Positions 51,049-60,038 of a stretch of DNA of 64,000 nt are shown piece after piece. The notes under the pieces were generated by a model. The model ran no database searches. It worked only from the letters and a program-made list of their open reading frames with translations, and was not told where the DNA came from. Both the position numbers and the translations under genes were made by a program. Each line of letters opens with the position of its first letter. Within the stretch, counting starts at the first letter, position 1. Origin of the DNA: Anaerobutyricum stercoris (GTDB taxonomy: Bacteria; Bacillota; Clostridia; Lachnospirales; Lachnospiraceae). The stretch lies in the NCBI GenBank assembly GCA_019116455.1, contig DXBR01000086.1, forward strand, positions 1 through 64,000, read 5' to 3'.

Positions 51049-52545
51049 ATGAGAGAAAGTGGAATATTGCTCCCGGTGAGCAGTCTTCCGTCGAAATACG
51101 GCATCGGCTGTTTTTCTGCGGAGGCTTATGAATTTGTGGATCAGCTGAGAGAAACGGGGCAGTCCTGCTGGCAGATTCTGCCGCTGGGACCGACGGGATA
51201 CGGGGATTCTCCGTATCAGTCCTTTTCTACTTTTGCGGGCAATCCTTATTTTATTGATTTGGATACTCTTATCGCCCGCGGCTGGCTCACAAAGGAGGAA
51301 TGTGAGGCGGTTTCCTTTGGAGACAATCCGCGATTTGTGGATTATGAGAAATTATATGAGAACCGCTTACCTCTGCTGCGGAAAGCATTTCACAGAAGTC
51401 ACATCGAAAAAGATGCGGATTTTCAGGAATTTGTAAAAGCTAATGTCCGGTGGCTGCCGGATTATGCTCTCTATATGGCGTTAAAAAAAGAAAATGGAGA
51501 GAAGCCATGGACAGAGTGGGAGGACGGTCTCCGCTTCCGTGATGTACATTTGCTGGAAGAGAAAAAGGCGGCGCTCTCGGAAGATATCTGTTTTTATGAA
51601 TTTCTCCAGTTTGAATTTCGGCGGCAGTGGAAAGCGCTCAAAAAATATGCCAACGACCAGGAAATCAAGATCATCGGAGACATTCCAATCTATGTGTCTC
51701 TGGACAGCGCCGATGCCTGGGCAGGAAAAGAGTTGTTCCAGTTTGATGAGAACGGGTATCCTCTGGCTGTGGCCGGCTGTCCGCCGGACGGATTTTCCGC
51801 CACAGGACAGCTCTGGGGCAATCCGCTTTATGACTGGGAATACCATAAGAAGACGGGATATAGCTGGTGGATGGAAAGGTTATCTTTCTGCTATTCCATG
51901 TATGATGTGGTACGTATTGACCACTTCCGCGGATTCGATGAATATTATTCTATTCCTTATGGAGAAACCACCGCAGTCGGCGGACATTGGGAGAAAGGAC
52001 CGGGGCTTGAGCTCTTCTTAAAGGCAAAGGAAGTGCTGCCGGGCAAGGAAATTATCGCGGAGGACTTGGGGTATGTGACAGATTCTGTTCGGAAACTGGT
52101 AAAGGATACCGGATTTCCAGGTATGAAAGTCCTGGAGTTTGCTTTTGATTCCAGAGATACAGGAAGCGCTTCTGATTATCTGCCGCATAATTACCAGGAG
52201 AACTGTGTGGTGTACACCGGAACCCATGATAATGAGACGGTGACAGGCTGGTTCTGCCATGGACTGCAGGAGGAAGAAAAGCAGATGGTGAGAGAATATT
52301 TTTGTGCTGAGCAGATCGCTGATGAGAAAATGTATCTGCCGCTCATCTGTGGAGCAATGCGCAGTGTTGCAAAGCTCTGCGTTATTCCAATGCAGGATAT
52401 TTTCGGTTATGGCAACGAAACCAGAATGAATACTCCGTCCACCACGGGAAATAACTGGAAATGGCGGCTGCTGCCGGGTGAGTTTTCCCAGGAAGTCCGC
52501 GGGAAGTTTGCGGCCATCACAAAGCGGTACGGACGGGCGAAATAG
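51049..52545 (+). CDS. malQ: 4-alpha-glucanotransferase
   Basis: 498 residues from ATG 51049 behind AAGGAGG; the frame is open from 51022. GH77 motifs are ESGILLPVSSLPSKYGIGCF, SPYQSFSTFAGNPYFIDLD, GDIPIYVSLDSADAW, VRIDHFRGFDEYYSIP (nucleophile Asp) and EIIAEDLGYVTDSVRKL (acid/base Glu), with GTHDNETVTGW. It disproportionates maltose and longer maltodextrins, releasing glucose. It follows the phosphatase by 16 nt and shares its mRNA; the operon ends at the terminator after it. Confidence 0.97.
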   Translation: MRESGILLPVSSLPSKYGIGCFSAEAYEFVDQLRETGQSCWQILPLGPTGYGDSPYQSFSTFAGNPYFIDLDTLIARGWLTKEECEAVSFGDNPRFVDYEKLYENRLPLLRKAFHRSHIEKDADFQEFVKANVRWLPDYALYMALKKENGEKPWTEWEDGLRFRDVHLLEEKKAALSEDICFYEFLQFEFRRQWKALKKYANDQEIKIIGDIPIYVSLDSADAWAGKELFQFDENGYPLAVAGCPPDGFSATGQLWGNPLYDWEYHKKTGYSWWMERLSFCYSMYDVVRIDHFRGFDEYYSIPYGETTAVGGHWEKGPGLELFLKAKEVLPGKEIIAEDLGYVTDSVRKLVKDTGFPGMKVLEFAFDSRDTGSASDYLPHNYQENCVVYTGTHDNETVTGWFCHGLQEEEKQMVREYFCAEQIADEKMYLPLICGAMRSVAKLCVIPMQDIFGYGNETRMNTPSTTGNNWKWRLLPGEFSQEVRGKFAAITKRYGRAK

Positions 52546-52574
52546 CAGTAACAACATAAAAAATAGAGGGATAC

Positions 52575-52629
52575 AGACAGACGTTTTGTCGTCAGCCATC
52601 GGCTGACGGCAGGGTGTCTGTCTTTTTTT
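52575..52629 (+). terminator. Terminator of the maltose operon
   Basis: Outer 8-bp stem AGACAGAC / GTCTGTCT and inner CGTCAGCC-ATC-GGCTGACG, followed by TTTTTTT. It lies between convergent malQ and araC-type genes. Confidence 0.88.
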
Positions 52630-53527
52630 AGTTCACCGTATATTCTTCTGTCAGTCGGTTTCTCCACTTTCCCGGAGAGCACCCGTATTTTCTTTTGAAC
52701 ATACGGTTAAAATAAGAAAGATTTTCAAAACCGCTTTTTCCGGCAATTTCCAGGACGGAATCATCGCTGCTGCGGAGCATCCGTTCCGCCATGGTAAGCC
52801 GGTAATCGTTGAGATACTCGATAAAACTGCTGCCCATATGTGTTTTGAAAAATTTCATAAAGTGGGATTTGCTGTAGTAGGACAGTTCTGCCATGTGATC
52901 GATGGTGATGCGTTCGTCATAGTGTTCTTCCACATATTTGAGGATGGTTTTCAGCTTTTCCAGAGCCTTGGACTGGGGAGCCGTTTTTTCTTCCATGTTT
53001 TTTTGATTGGAGATGAGGATGAAGAAAAAATGGAATAAAACGCCCTTGACCGCCAGCTGATATCCTTCCGGCCGGGCGGCGCAGAGAAGATCAATCTGCT
53101 GAAAACAATCTGTCACTGCTTTATAACATGAAAGAGCAGGGGTAAAAAAAGTGGCCGATGGAATTTCCCCGGACAGAAGCGGGTATAAAAACTGCCGGGC
53201 ACAAAGATCAGCTCGACTTGTGATCAGAAGATTTTCTTTAAAAAGTATATTTTCATATTCCATGGACTGGCGGTCATCCTGTTCAATGGAATGGAGTTGT
53301 CCGGGACGGATAAACACAATATCGCCGGCGCAGACCGGGCGGCGCTCCAGATCCACAGAGACGATGCCGTGTCCTTTTTTGATGACGATCAGTTCCAGTT
53401 CTGAATGCCAATGCAGGGGAACCAGGGCAAAATCAAGGGGGATGGAGCATAGATATGTATTGTAGGGAAACTCGGAGCTGGTGTGGCTTTTGGTTTCGTG
53501 ATAATTCTGGTATTCGCTGATATTCAT
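52628..53527 (-). CDS. AraC-family regulator with cupin domain, divergent from glgP
   Basis: 299 residues. The N-terminal cupin is visible as PLHWHSELELIVIKKGHG and AGDIVFIRPGQLHSIEQ. The C-terminal pair of helix-turn-helix motifs is HYDERITIDHMAELSYYSKSH and VLEIAGKSGFENLSYFNRMFKRKYGCSPGKWR (both given in part). It is divergent from the phosphorylase, so it probably responds to a sugar and activates glgP. Start behind AAAAGGGAG. Confidence 0.9.
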   Translation of the reverse strand: MNISEYQNYHETKSHTSSEFPYNTYLCSIPLDFALVPLHWHSELELIVIKKGHGIVSVDLERRPVCAGDIVFIRPGQLHSIEQDDRQSMEYENILFKENLLITSRADLCARQFLYPLLSGEIPSATFFTPALSCYKAVTDCFQQIDLLCAARPEGYQLAVKGVLFHFFFILISNQKNMEEKTAPQSKALEKLKTILKYVEEHYDERITIDHMAELSYYSKSHFMKFFKTHMGSSFIEYLNDYRLTMAERMLRSSDDSVLEIAGKSGFENLSYFNRMFKRKYGCSPGKWRNRLTEEYTVN

Positions 53528-53564
53528 AAATTGAAACTCCCTTTTGATAACTGTGAATGATAGT

Positions 53565-53594
53565 ATTGTACAATAAATAAAGTGTATTTTGCAA
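53565..53594 (-). promoter_or_regulatory. Promoter of the AraC-type gene
   Basis: Minus strand: TTGCAA (53594-53589), 18 nt, TACAAT (53570-53565). TTGCAA is its own complement and on the plus strand also lies 21 nt before TATAAT (53616-53621), a likely -10 of glgP that lacks a well-spaced -35. This agrees with activation by the AraC protein. Confidence 0.55.
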
Positions 53595-53673
53595 GAGAAA
53601 AGGCGAAAATCTGATTATAATGCGTAGTATAAACAAACATTTGAAAAGGAAATGATTGAAGGAGGAAAATAGA

Positions 53674-55941
53674 ATGTATCAGGCAAAACAATTACAGGAG
53701 ACATTGACGGGACTTCTAGGAAAGGAAATCGCCCAGGCGTCCAACGAGGAAATATATGACGCGCTGATGTCCATGGTGCAGGAAATGGCGGCACAGAAAG
53801 AGAGTGCAGAAAGCAAAAAGAAATTGTATTACATTTCTGCTGAATTTTTGATTGGCAAGCTGCTTTCCAACAATATGATCAATCTGGGTATCTACAAAGA
53901 TATCAAAGAAATTCTCGCGGCCAATGGGAAAAATCTGACTGATATTGAGGAAGTGGAGCCGGAGCCGTCCCTCGGAAACGGAGGCTTGGGACGTCTGGCA
54001 GCCTGTTTTCTGGATTCTATCGCCACTCTGGGGCTTTCCGGCGATGGTATTGGTTTAAACTATCATCTGGGGCTGTTTAAACAGGAATTTGAAAATCATC
54101 TGCAGAAAGAGACGCCGAATCCGTGGATCAAAGAGAAATCCTGGCTGCAGAGAACCGACGTGGTCTATCCGGTGTCCTTCAACGGCTTTGATGTAAAAGC
54201 AAGAATGTATGATGTGGAAGTAACCGGCTATAATAATCAGACCAATAAGCTGCATCTTTTTGATATAGATTCTGTGGATGAATCCATTGTGGAAGATGGA
54301 ATTCAATTTAATAAGGAAGACATAAAGAAAAACCTGACCCTATTCTTATATCCGGACGATGGAGATGAGAATGGCCGCCTGCTTCGAATCTACCAGCAGT
54401 ATTTTATGGTGAGCAGCGGCGCTCAGCTCATTCTGGACGAGTGCGTGGCAAAGGGATGCAGCCTCTACGATCTGCCGGATTACGCGGTGATCCAGATTAA
54501 CGACACTCATCCGACCATGGTGATTCCAGAGCTGATTCGTCTTCTGGTGGAAAGAGGAATGGATATGGATGCAGCCATCGACGTGACAGCAAGAACCTGC
54601 GCTTATACAAACCACACTATTCTTGCGGAGGCGCTGGAAAAATGGCCGGTTGCCTATCTGAAAAAAGTGGTGCCGCAGCTTGTGCCGATCATCGAGGTGC
54701 TGGATGATAAAGTAAGAAGAAAATATGAGGATGAGAGCGTTGCCATCATCGACCGGTATGATACGGTTCATATGGCGCACATCGATATCCATTATGGTTT
54801 CAGTGTAAACGGCGTGGCCGCGCTTCACACAGAGATTCTTAAAAACTCCGAGCTGAACAATTTTTACCGGATCTATCCGGAAAAATTTAATAATAAAACA
54901 AACGGAATCACTTTCCGCCGCTGGCTTCTTCACTGCAATCCGATGTTGTCGGATTACATCGAGTCTCTCATTGGAGACAGTTTCAAAAAGGATGCTTCTG
55001 AGCTTTCCAAATTGCTTCAGTATAAAGATGATGACGCTGTGCTCACGAAACTGATGGAAATCAAGCACAGGAACAAAGAGAATCTTTGCGCATACTTGAA
55101 AGAAACACAGAATGTGACCATCAGCCCGGACACTATCTTTGATATTCAGGTAAAACGTCTTCATGAATATAAGCGCCAGCAGTTAAACGCTCTTTATATC
55201 ATTGACAAATATCTGGAGATAAAGGCAGGAAAGATTCCGGCAGCTCCTGTTACAGCCATCTTTGGCGCAAAAGCAGCTCCGGCATACACTATCGCCAAAG
55301 ATATTATCCATCTGATTCTCTGTCTGCAGGAAATCATTAACAACGATCCGGAAGCCAACAAATATCTGAGAGTTGTTATGGTGGAAAATTATAACGTGAC
55401 AAAGGCAGAGAAACTGATTCCGGCCTGTGACATTTCTGAGCAGATATCTCTGGCGTCCAAGGAGGCAAGCGGCACCGGAAACATGAAATTCATGCTAAAC
55501 GGCGCGGTAACCCTTGGAACAGAGGATGGAGCAAATGTGGAGATTCATCAGGAGGTCGGTGATGATAATATTTTTGTATTCGGCGCTTCCAGCGGAGAGG
55601 TGATCGAACATTACGCCAAAGGAGACTATGTCGCAAGGAATTATTATGAAAATAATCCGGCCATCCGGGCAGCTATTGACTTTATCACCAGTGATATCAT
55701 GCTTCAGGTGGGACAGAAAGAACATCTGGAACGGCTGAAAAATGAGCTGATCAATAAAGACTGGTTTATGACTCTGCTGGATTTTGATTCCTATAAGAAG
55801 GCGAAAGAACAGGCGCTTACTGCCTATACGGATCAGAAAGAATGGGCGAAAAAGGCGCTGGTCAATATCGCAAAGGCGGGATTCTTCTCCTCAGACAGAA
55901 CCATCGAGGAGTACAATAGGGATATCTGGCATCTGGCGTAA
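53674..55941 (+). CDS. glgP: Glycogen/maltodextrin phosphorylase
   Basis: 755 residues from ATG 53674 behind GAAGGAGG; the longer start at 53656 precedes it. GT35 motifs are ISAEFLIGKLLSNNM, EPSLGNGGLGRLAACFLDS, QINDTHPTMVIPEL, NGITFRRWLLHCNP and the PLP block SKEASGTGNMKFMLNGAVTL with EDGANVEI. It uses phosphate to release glucose 1-phosphate from alpha-1,4-glucans. With malQ it turns maltose into glucose and glucose 1-phosphate. The family cannot be split into glycogen or maltodextrin type from sequence alone; the context favours maltodextrin. Confidence 0.96.
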   Translation: MYQAKQLQETLTGLLGKEIAQASNEEIYDALMSMVQEMAAQKESAESKKKLYYISAEFLIGKLLSNNMINLGIYKDIKEILAANGKNLTDIEEVEPEPSLGNGGLGRLAACFLDSIATLGLSGDGIGLNYHLGLFKQEFENHLQKETPNPWIKEKSWLQRTDVVYPVSFNGFDVKARMYDVEVTGYNNQTNKLHLFDIDSVDESIVEDGIQFNKEDIKKNLTLFLYPDDGDENGRLLRIYQQYFMVSSGAQLILDECVAKGCSLYDLPDYAVIQINDTHPTMVIPELIRLLVERGMDMDAAIDVTARTCAYTNHTILAEALEKWPVAYLKKVVPQLVPIIEVLDDKVRRKYEDESVAIIDRYDTVHMAHIDIHYGFSVNGVAALHTEILKNSELNNFYRIYPEKFNNKTNGITFRRWLLHCNPMLSDYIESLIGDSFKKDASELSKLLQYKDDDAVLTKLMEIKHRNKENLCAYLKETQNVTISPDTIFDIQVKRLHEYKRQQLNALYIIDKYLEIKAGKIPAAPVTAIFGAKAAPAYTIAKDIIHLILCLQEIINNDPEANKYLRVVMVENYNVTKAEKLIPACDISEQISLASKEASGTGNMKFMLNGAVTLGTEDGANVEIHQEVGDDNIFVFGASSGEVIEHYAKGDYVARNYYENNPAIRAAIDFITSDIMLQVGQKEHLERLKNELINKDWFMTLLDFDSYKKAKEQALTAYTDQKEWAKKALVNIAKAGFFSSDRTIEEYNRDIWHLA

Positions 55942-56063
55942 TTCCTCGATTTTTGGAGAGATTTGTGACGAAACGGCGAAGATTGCATAATATAAAGTAC
56001 AGAAAGGCAATGAAGCAAATGCAAAGCCTGACTGATAAAAAATAGAAATCAGGAGAATATAAC

Positions 56064-56384
56064 ATGGGAATGCCGATCATCACACCGGGAACAGGGACAA
56101 AAGAACAGGCCCTTACAGATATCATTGAATCAATTGCTCTGCAGGAAACTGCGTTGGCGCACATTTTGAATGCGGAGGGCGAAAAAATGCAGGCAATCAT
56201 CTGCATGCAGGAGGTTTCCACAAAGGAATTATTTGAATTGAACTGTAGTGTTCGCAAACTTCTGGAGGCGGTGACCAATCTGGAAGAGATTCTGAAGGAA
56301 AAACTGGAGTATGCAATCTGCGGAGAGAAAAAATGTCACATAGACGACGACTATGAAGAGAGTGTGCCGCAATACAGCAGATAG
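56064..56384 (+). CDS. Small protein of a spore/exosporium-associated type
   Basis: 106 residues starting MGMPIITPGTGTKEQALTD. The middle IIESIALQETALAHILNAEGE is a motif recalled from the C-termini of clostridial collagen-like and exosporium-linked proteins and from small spore-associated proteins. The rest is helical (VRKLLEAVTNLEEILKEKL) with a Cys pair (CGEKKC) near the end. No signal peptide or membrane helix. Its expression in spores is a guess from the family. A terminator follows at once. Confidence 0.5.
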   Translation: MGMPIITPGTGTKEQALTDIIESIALQETALAHILNAEGEKMQAIICMQEVSTKELFELNCSVRKLLEAVTNLEEILKEKLEYAICGEKKCHIDDDYEESVPQYSR

Positions 56385-56405
56385 AATAATCTTATGATAC
56401 GGGAA

Positions 56406-56445
56406 CCGGGGAGGTCTTTGTCTATAAAGGCCTCCCCGGCTTTTT
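56406..56445 (+). terminator. Rho-independent terminator
   Basis: CCGGGGAGG / CCTCCCCGG with CTTT/AAAG inside, followed by CTTTTT. Confidence 0.9.
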
Positions 56446-56483
56446 CTGACAGCGGATACATTTTCCGGTCAGAAATACATTTA

Positions 56484-57221
56484 TCAGGAACGTACATCTT
56501 TTGTTCTGAGCCACCAGACGGCACAGCCGAAGAAAAGAAGAAAGAAGAGGATGACGGAAGCAAAAAAAGAAGCTGTGCCTGCAAAAGAGGAGAGTACGTC
56601 TTCGTTCTGATTGGAATTCATGCCGAGCATCATAAGTGAGTAAGGCCAGAAATTGCCCAGATCTGCATTGGTCATGAACATGCCTGCGATGCTTCCAAAT
56701 AGAGCGATGCCGATGGGGATGGCAAAGTTACGTATCAGCATAGATAAAAGAAGCTGTAGCGAAGCGATGGTGACAGCCGCCAGTGTTCCTCTGAGAAGCC
56801 AGAGGATAATTTCCGGAGAAAAAATGCCCGGCAGCCCGCACATTTTTCCGCCAATGAAAAACAGAATGCTGATCCAGAGCTGTGTCAGAACCGTCACCTT
56901 CATGATGCAGACAAGTTTTGCCAGATAGCTGCTCACGATGGAAACCGGCATGCTCATAAAAGTATTCCAGTTATTATGGGTATGCTCCAGCCGCCAGGTA
57001 TAGGAGCAGTAGATGCCGATGAGGGGCGCATAGAAAAAGGATGCGTAAAACAGCGTAATCTGCGTCCACAGAGAATACCAGCCGCTTTTCAGCAGTTCCA
57101 GATTCTGCATGTAATTAAAGGTTCCCATGATGGCGGGAATGATTGGAATCGCAAGAAACGCCAGATAAATGACGGAATGTTTTAATTTCAGATTCTCTGC
57201 CTGAATACAACGGTACAGCAT
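56484..57221 (-). CDS. ABC-2 permease of a LanFEG/Cpr-like antimicrobial-peptide transporter (second permease)
   Basis: 245 residues from ATG 57221 behind AAGGAAGTG. It starts with an amphipathic N-terminus (YRCIQAENLKLKHSVIYL) and then six helices. The conserved HTHNNWNTFMSMPVS segment is typical of lantibiotic immunity permeases (LanE/LanG, MutG type). It follows the other permease by 2 nt. The transporter moves nisin-like peptides out of the membrane. Last gene of the operon. Confidence 0.85.
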   Translation of the reverse strand: MLYRCIQAENLKLKHSVIYLAFLAIPIIPAIMGTFNYMQNLELLKSGWYSLWTQITLFYASFFYAPLIGIYCSYTWRLEHTHNNWNTFMSMPVSIVSSYLAKLVCIMKVTVLTQLWISILFFIGGKMCGLPGIFSPEIILWLLRGTLAAVTIASLQLLLSMLIRNFAIPIGIALFGSIAGMFMTNADLGNFWPYSLMMLGMNSNQNEDVLSSFAGTASFFASVILFFLLFFGCAVWWLRTKDVRS

Positions 57222-57223
57222 AA

Positions 57224-57982
57224 TCACACTTCCTTTCTTAAAGCAATGGACCGGCATATAAAATAAACGATCAGAGAAACAACGGCGAATAACAGCAGCC
57301 CTATCCAGTCGAAGTTCTGCTCATAATAGGTGCTGATTCTCGTCGACCGATCCCAGTCCATCCACACAAAGCCAAAGATTCCGTAATATCCCCACAGGAT
57401 AAGCCTTGCCGCCGCCGGAGGGAAAAACATGGAAAACAGCGACAGGAAAGAACCGGCCAGCCCTGCCACCAGCGGCAGTATCTGATTGGATGACAGCAGG
57501 GATAAGACCTGCTGGATGCTCAGCAGAAGCGTACTCACAATGAAGGTGGAAAGACAAAGCTGCAAAACCATATGTGGTTCAAGCATGTCTGTGAAGCCGT
57601 AGATCCTGCCTGTCACCCAGATGATCGGCCACGAACCGAGAGCCGACAGAGCGACATATTTTAATGCCATGAGATATTTGCAGTTATAAAACTGCTTTTT
57701 ATCCTGCAGCGTATAGAGCAGCTTAAAAGTATCTCCCTTTATCTCCATATCACAGACCCGGTTTACAAGCACAGCGAGAAAAATCGGATATATCAATGAA
57801 TTCAATATCGGAAACAGATAAAACGAACCCAGATATCCCTGCGCCAGATCCGACGCCTTTCTCGGCTCCAGACTCCACAGCGCCCACAGAAACTCAAAAA
57901 GAATCAACGCGGCAGGCAGCAGGAGCAGCATCCGGCGCCGGTGTTTCATTTGTTCCGCTTTTAAAGCCGTCAGCATTTTCAT
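57224..57982 (-). CDS. ABC-2 permease of a LanFEG/Cpr-like antimicrobial-peptide transporter (first permease)
   Basis: 252 residues from ATG 57982 behind AGGTGAG; the frame extends upstream within the ATPase gene. It begins LTALKAEQMKHRRRMLLLLP, then LYTLQDKKQFYNCKYLMALK and six helices. It matches the pattern of the LanE/MutE permease group. Its start overlaps the ATPase stop (ATGA). Confidence 0.85.
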   Translation of the reverse strand: MKMLTALKAEQMKHRRRMLLLLPAALILFEFLWALWSLEPRKASDLAQGYLGSFYLFPILNSLIYPIFLAVLVNRVCDMEIKGDTFKLLYTLQDKKQFYNCKYLMALKYVALSALGSWPIIWVTGRIYGFTDMLEPHMVLQLCLSTFIVSTLLLSIQQVLSLLSSNQILPLVAGLAGSFLSLFSMFFPPAAARLILWGYYGIFGFVWMDWDRSTRISTYYEQNFDWIGLLLFAVVSLIVYFICRSIALRKEV

Positions 57983-58890
57983 AAGCTCACCTGCTTTCCT
58001 GTAAGAGAGAGGAAAATGTCCTCCAGACTCTTTTGCTGTTCCGTCACGCGGAAGACGCCAATACCGGCGTTTACGCACTGCCCGACGGCATCCATGACGA
58101 TATCGTCAGATACATGGTCCAGATAAAAACTGTCCGTCTCCCATTTGACAGACATTCCTACGGTATTCAGCAGACGAAACGCCGCTTCATTATCAGAAGT
58201 CTGAAACAGAATCCTGGAACGGCTGTGTTCATGGAGGATCACAAGGCTGTCCTGAAAGATCAGATGCCCTTTATCGATGATTCCCACGTCCGTGGCCATC
58301 TGGTCGATCTCCGCCAGAAGATGGCTGGAAACAAGCACAGTGATGCCATGTTCAGGCAAGTCCCGGATCAGCTCCCGAATCTCCTGAATACCAGCCGGAT
58401 CCAGACCGTTGGTCGGCTCGTCCAGAAGCAGAAGCCGCGGACTTCCCAGCAGCGCGGCGGCAATACCCAGACGCTGTTTCATACCCAGCGAATAATTCTT
58501 TACCTTCTTATCCATCTGTTTTTCCATCCGCACCAGATGCAGCACCCGCATAATATCTTTTTCCGGCACATTTTTTAGCTTACAGATGATCCGCAGATTC
58601 TCCTTGCCGCTCAGATGCCCGTAATAGGAAGGCGCCTCAATGAGCGAGCCGGTCTGCTTAAGAATCTCCAGCCGGTTCTCCTGCGACAGCTTTTTGCCAA
58701 AAACACGAATCTCCCCGCCGGTGGGCTTCACAAGCCCCAGAAGCATCTTGAGAGTCGTGGACTTCCCGGCGCCATTCGGCCCCAGAAACCCGTAGACACT
58801 GCCCTCCGGCACATGCAGATCCAATGTGTTTACTACTTTTTTATGGTCATATTCTTTAGTCAGTGCATTTGTTGTGATAATATTGTTCAT
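57979..58890 (-). CDS. ABC ATPase of a LanFEG/Cpr-like antimicrobial-peptide transporter
   Basis: 303 residues from ATG 58890 behind AAAGGAG. Walker A is GFLGPNGAGKSTT, Q-loop GSLIEAPSYYGHLSGKENLR, signature NYSLGMKQRLGIAAALL, Walker B LLLLDEPTNGLDPAG. The GSLIEAPSYY sequence is characteristic of bacitracin/lantibiotic immunity ATPases (BcrA/LanF). First gene of the three-gene operon. Upstream is a 26-bp element also found before the linked two-component system, so it is probably induced by that system. Confidence 0.92.
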   Translation of the reverse strand: MNNIITTNALTKEYDHKKVVNTLDLHVPEGSVYGFLGPNGAGKSTTLKMLLGLVKPTGGEIRVFGKKLSQENRLEILKQTGSLIEAPSYYGHLSGKENLRIICKLKNVPEKDIMRVLHLVRMEKQMDKKVKNYSLGMKQRLGIAAALLGSPRLLLLDEPTNGLDPAGIQEIRELIRDLPEHGITVLVSSHLLAEIDQMATDVGIIDKGHLIFQDSLVILHEHSRSRILFQTSDNEAAFRLLNTVGMSVKWETDSFYLDHVSDDIVMDAVGQCVNAGIGVFRVTEQQKSLEDIFLSLTGKQVSL

Positions 58891-58914
58891 ATCCTTCAAC
58901 TCCTTTCGAAAAGT

Positions 58915-58972
58915 ATCATACAACGGTGACCTTAGAAGGGGCTGAAGGGAAGCTTATTTTTACCTTAATTTT
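58915..58972 (-). promoter_or_regulatory. Response-regulator box and -10 of the ABC operon
   Basis: Minus strand: a 26-nt element at 58972-58947, containing TTAAGGTAAAAATAAGCTT, is identical to 60181-60206. Its half-sites TAAGGT (58967-58962) and TAAGCT (58956-58951) start 11 bp apart, and a further TAAGGT (58934-58929) follows two 11-bp steps on. The -10 TATGAT is at 58920-58915 with no -35 hexamer, as expected of an activated promoter. Confidence 0.75.
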
Positions 58973-58979
58973 TAAACAT

Positions 58980-59042
58980 CCAAAAAATACCGCGCATCTG
59001 TGCGCTGAGAGTAATTATAGCGCATAAATACGCGGTATTTGG
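58980..59042 (-). terminator. Long inverted repeat, terminator of the Uma2 gene
   Basis: AAATACCGCG (58985-58994) pairs with CGCGGTATTT (59031-59040), and TGCGCT with AGCGCA inside. On the minus strand the hairpin is followed by TTTTTT. It begins about 50 nt after the Uma2 stop codon. Confidence 0.7.
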
Positions 59043-59094
59043 AAAACCGAAGTATTCTGTTCATTTTGAAATTGCTTAATATTCTTCATGCTGA

Positions 59095-59640
59095 TCATGA
59101 AAGTAAATCTTCAATACAGATAGAAAAGTCTTTGAAGATTGCAGACGTGATAGAATCAGAAAAGGAGGACTGTGTCGAATCTTCTTCACCCTCAAATGAA
59201 TATAGTTGTACGGTTTCCTTGATTGGATTCACAATCCAATATTCCCGAACGCCGGCTGTGCGATACTTAAACAGTTTCGTCAAATAGTCCATACGCTGAG
59301 AACTCGGGGAGACAATCTCGATGATCCAATCCGGAGCACCAACACAGCCTTTGTCATTGAGTTTATCATGGTCGCATATGACAGAAATATCCGGTTCAAC
59401 ATAATTCTTATCGTCAGCATTTAAAAAGACGGCGAATGGAGCAATATAAACTTCGCAGGAATGATTCTTGGATTTGATGTAATTACTAATAGTGATGGAT
59501 AATTCCATAACGAGTTCCTGATGTATCCGATTGGGCATCGCCATCATATACATATCACCGTCAATCAGCTCCGCGCGCTGCCCTTCCGGGAGAGAGTAGA
59601 TATCTTTAATGGTGCGATTTTTTTCTCTTGGTAATGACAT
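59095..59640 (-). CDS. Uma2 family (DUF820) putative endonuclease
   Basis: 181 residues. Restriction-endonuclease-like core with RAELIDGDMYMMAMPNRIHQ, the conserved VEPDISVICDHDKL, and PDWIIEIVSPSSQRMDYLTK (D and E of the PD-(D/E)XK site). YRTAGVREYWIVNPIKETVQ is the usual ending. These genes are common in mobile regions and have no known target. It separates the ABC operon from its sensor genes. Start behind AAAGGAGTG; the possible promoter TTGAGA-17-TAATAA is at 59696-59668. Confidence 0.88.
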   Translation of the reverse strand: MSLPREKNRTIKDIYSLPEGQRAELIDGDMYMMAMPNRIHQELVMELSITISNYIKSKNHSCEVYIAPFAVFLNADDKNYVEPDISVICDHDKLNDKGCVGAPDWIIEIVSPSSQRMDYLTKLFKYRTAGVREYWIVNPIKETVQLYSFEGEEDSTQSSFSDSITSAIFKDFSICIEDLLS

Positions 59641-59840
59641 GGTGCTACACTCCTTTCCCTAATCATTTATTACATAACTTTAACATGAATCTCAATTTAA
59701 AAGGAATTTTATTTGTTAGATACGCTTTAAATATAGAATGGTTTATATCATATATCAATAAAAAACAATCGAAAAGTGTAAAATGTCTCACAAGAGACGG
59801 ACGGACAAATCAGATAAAACAGACCGTAAAATCAACAGAT

Positions 59841-59866
59841 AAAAAACCGGCCACAGAGGCCGGTTT
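59841..59866 (-). terminator. Terminator downstream of tRNA-Ala
   Basis: AAACCGGCC-N5-GGCCGGTTT followed on the minus strand by TTTTTT. On the plus strand it would instead place a hairpin just before a GAGGGAG ribosome site. Confidence 0.7.
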
Positions 59867-59879
59867 GAGGGAGAAAGGT

Positions 59880-59945
59880 ATGAAAAAAATCTACAAAGAC
59901 AACAGCTTTGCTGTTGATGTGGTTTATTCTACCGATTTTTTGTGA
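59880..59945 (+). other. Candidate 21-residue peptide ORF
   Basis: ATG 59880 with GAGGGAG about 8 nt upstream; the peptide is MKKIYKDNSFAVDVVYSTDF plus Leu, then TGA at 59943-59945. No plus-strand promoter is seen upstream. It may be chance. The rest of the 59641-60038 interval is AT-rich and shows only the Uma2 promoter and the tRNA terminator. Confidence 0.25.
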
Positions 59946-60038
59946 ACGATCTGTGAGGGAAAAATGAAGACTTTTTGAGAAAAAAGTGGAGAAAGTGTGA
60001 AAATGAATCTAATTCATTTATAAATGGGCAGTAAAAAA

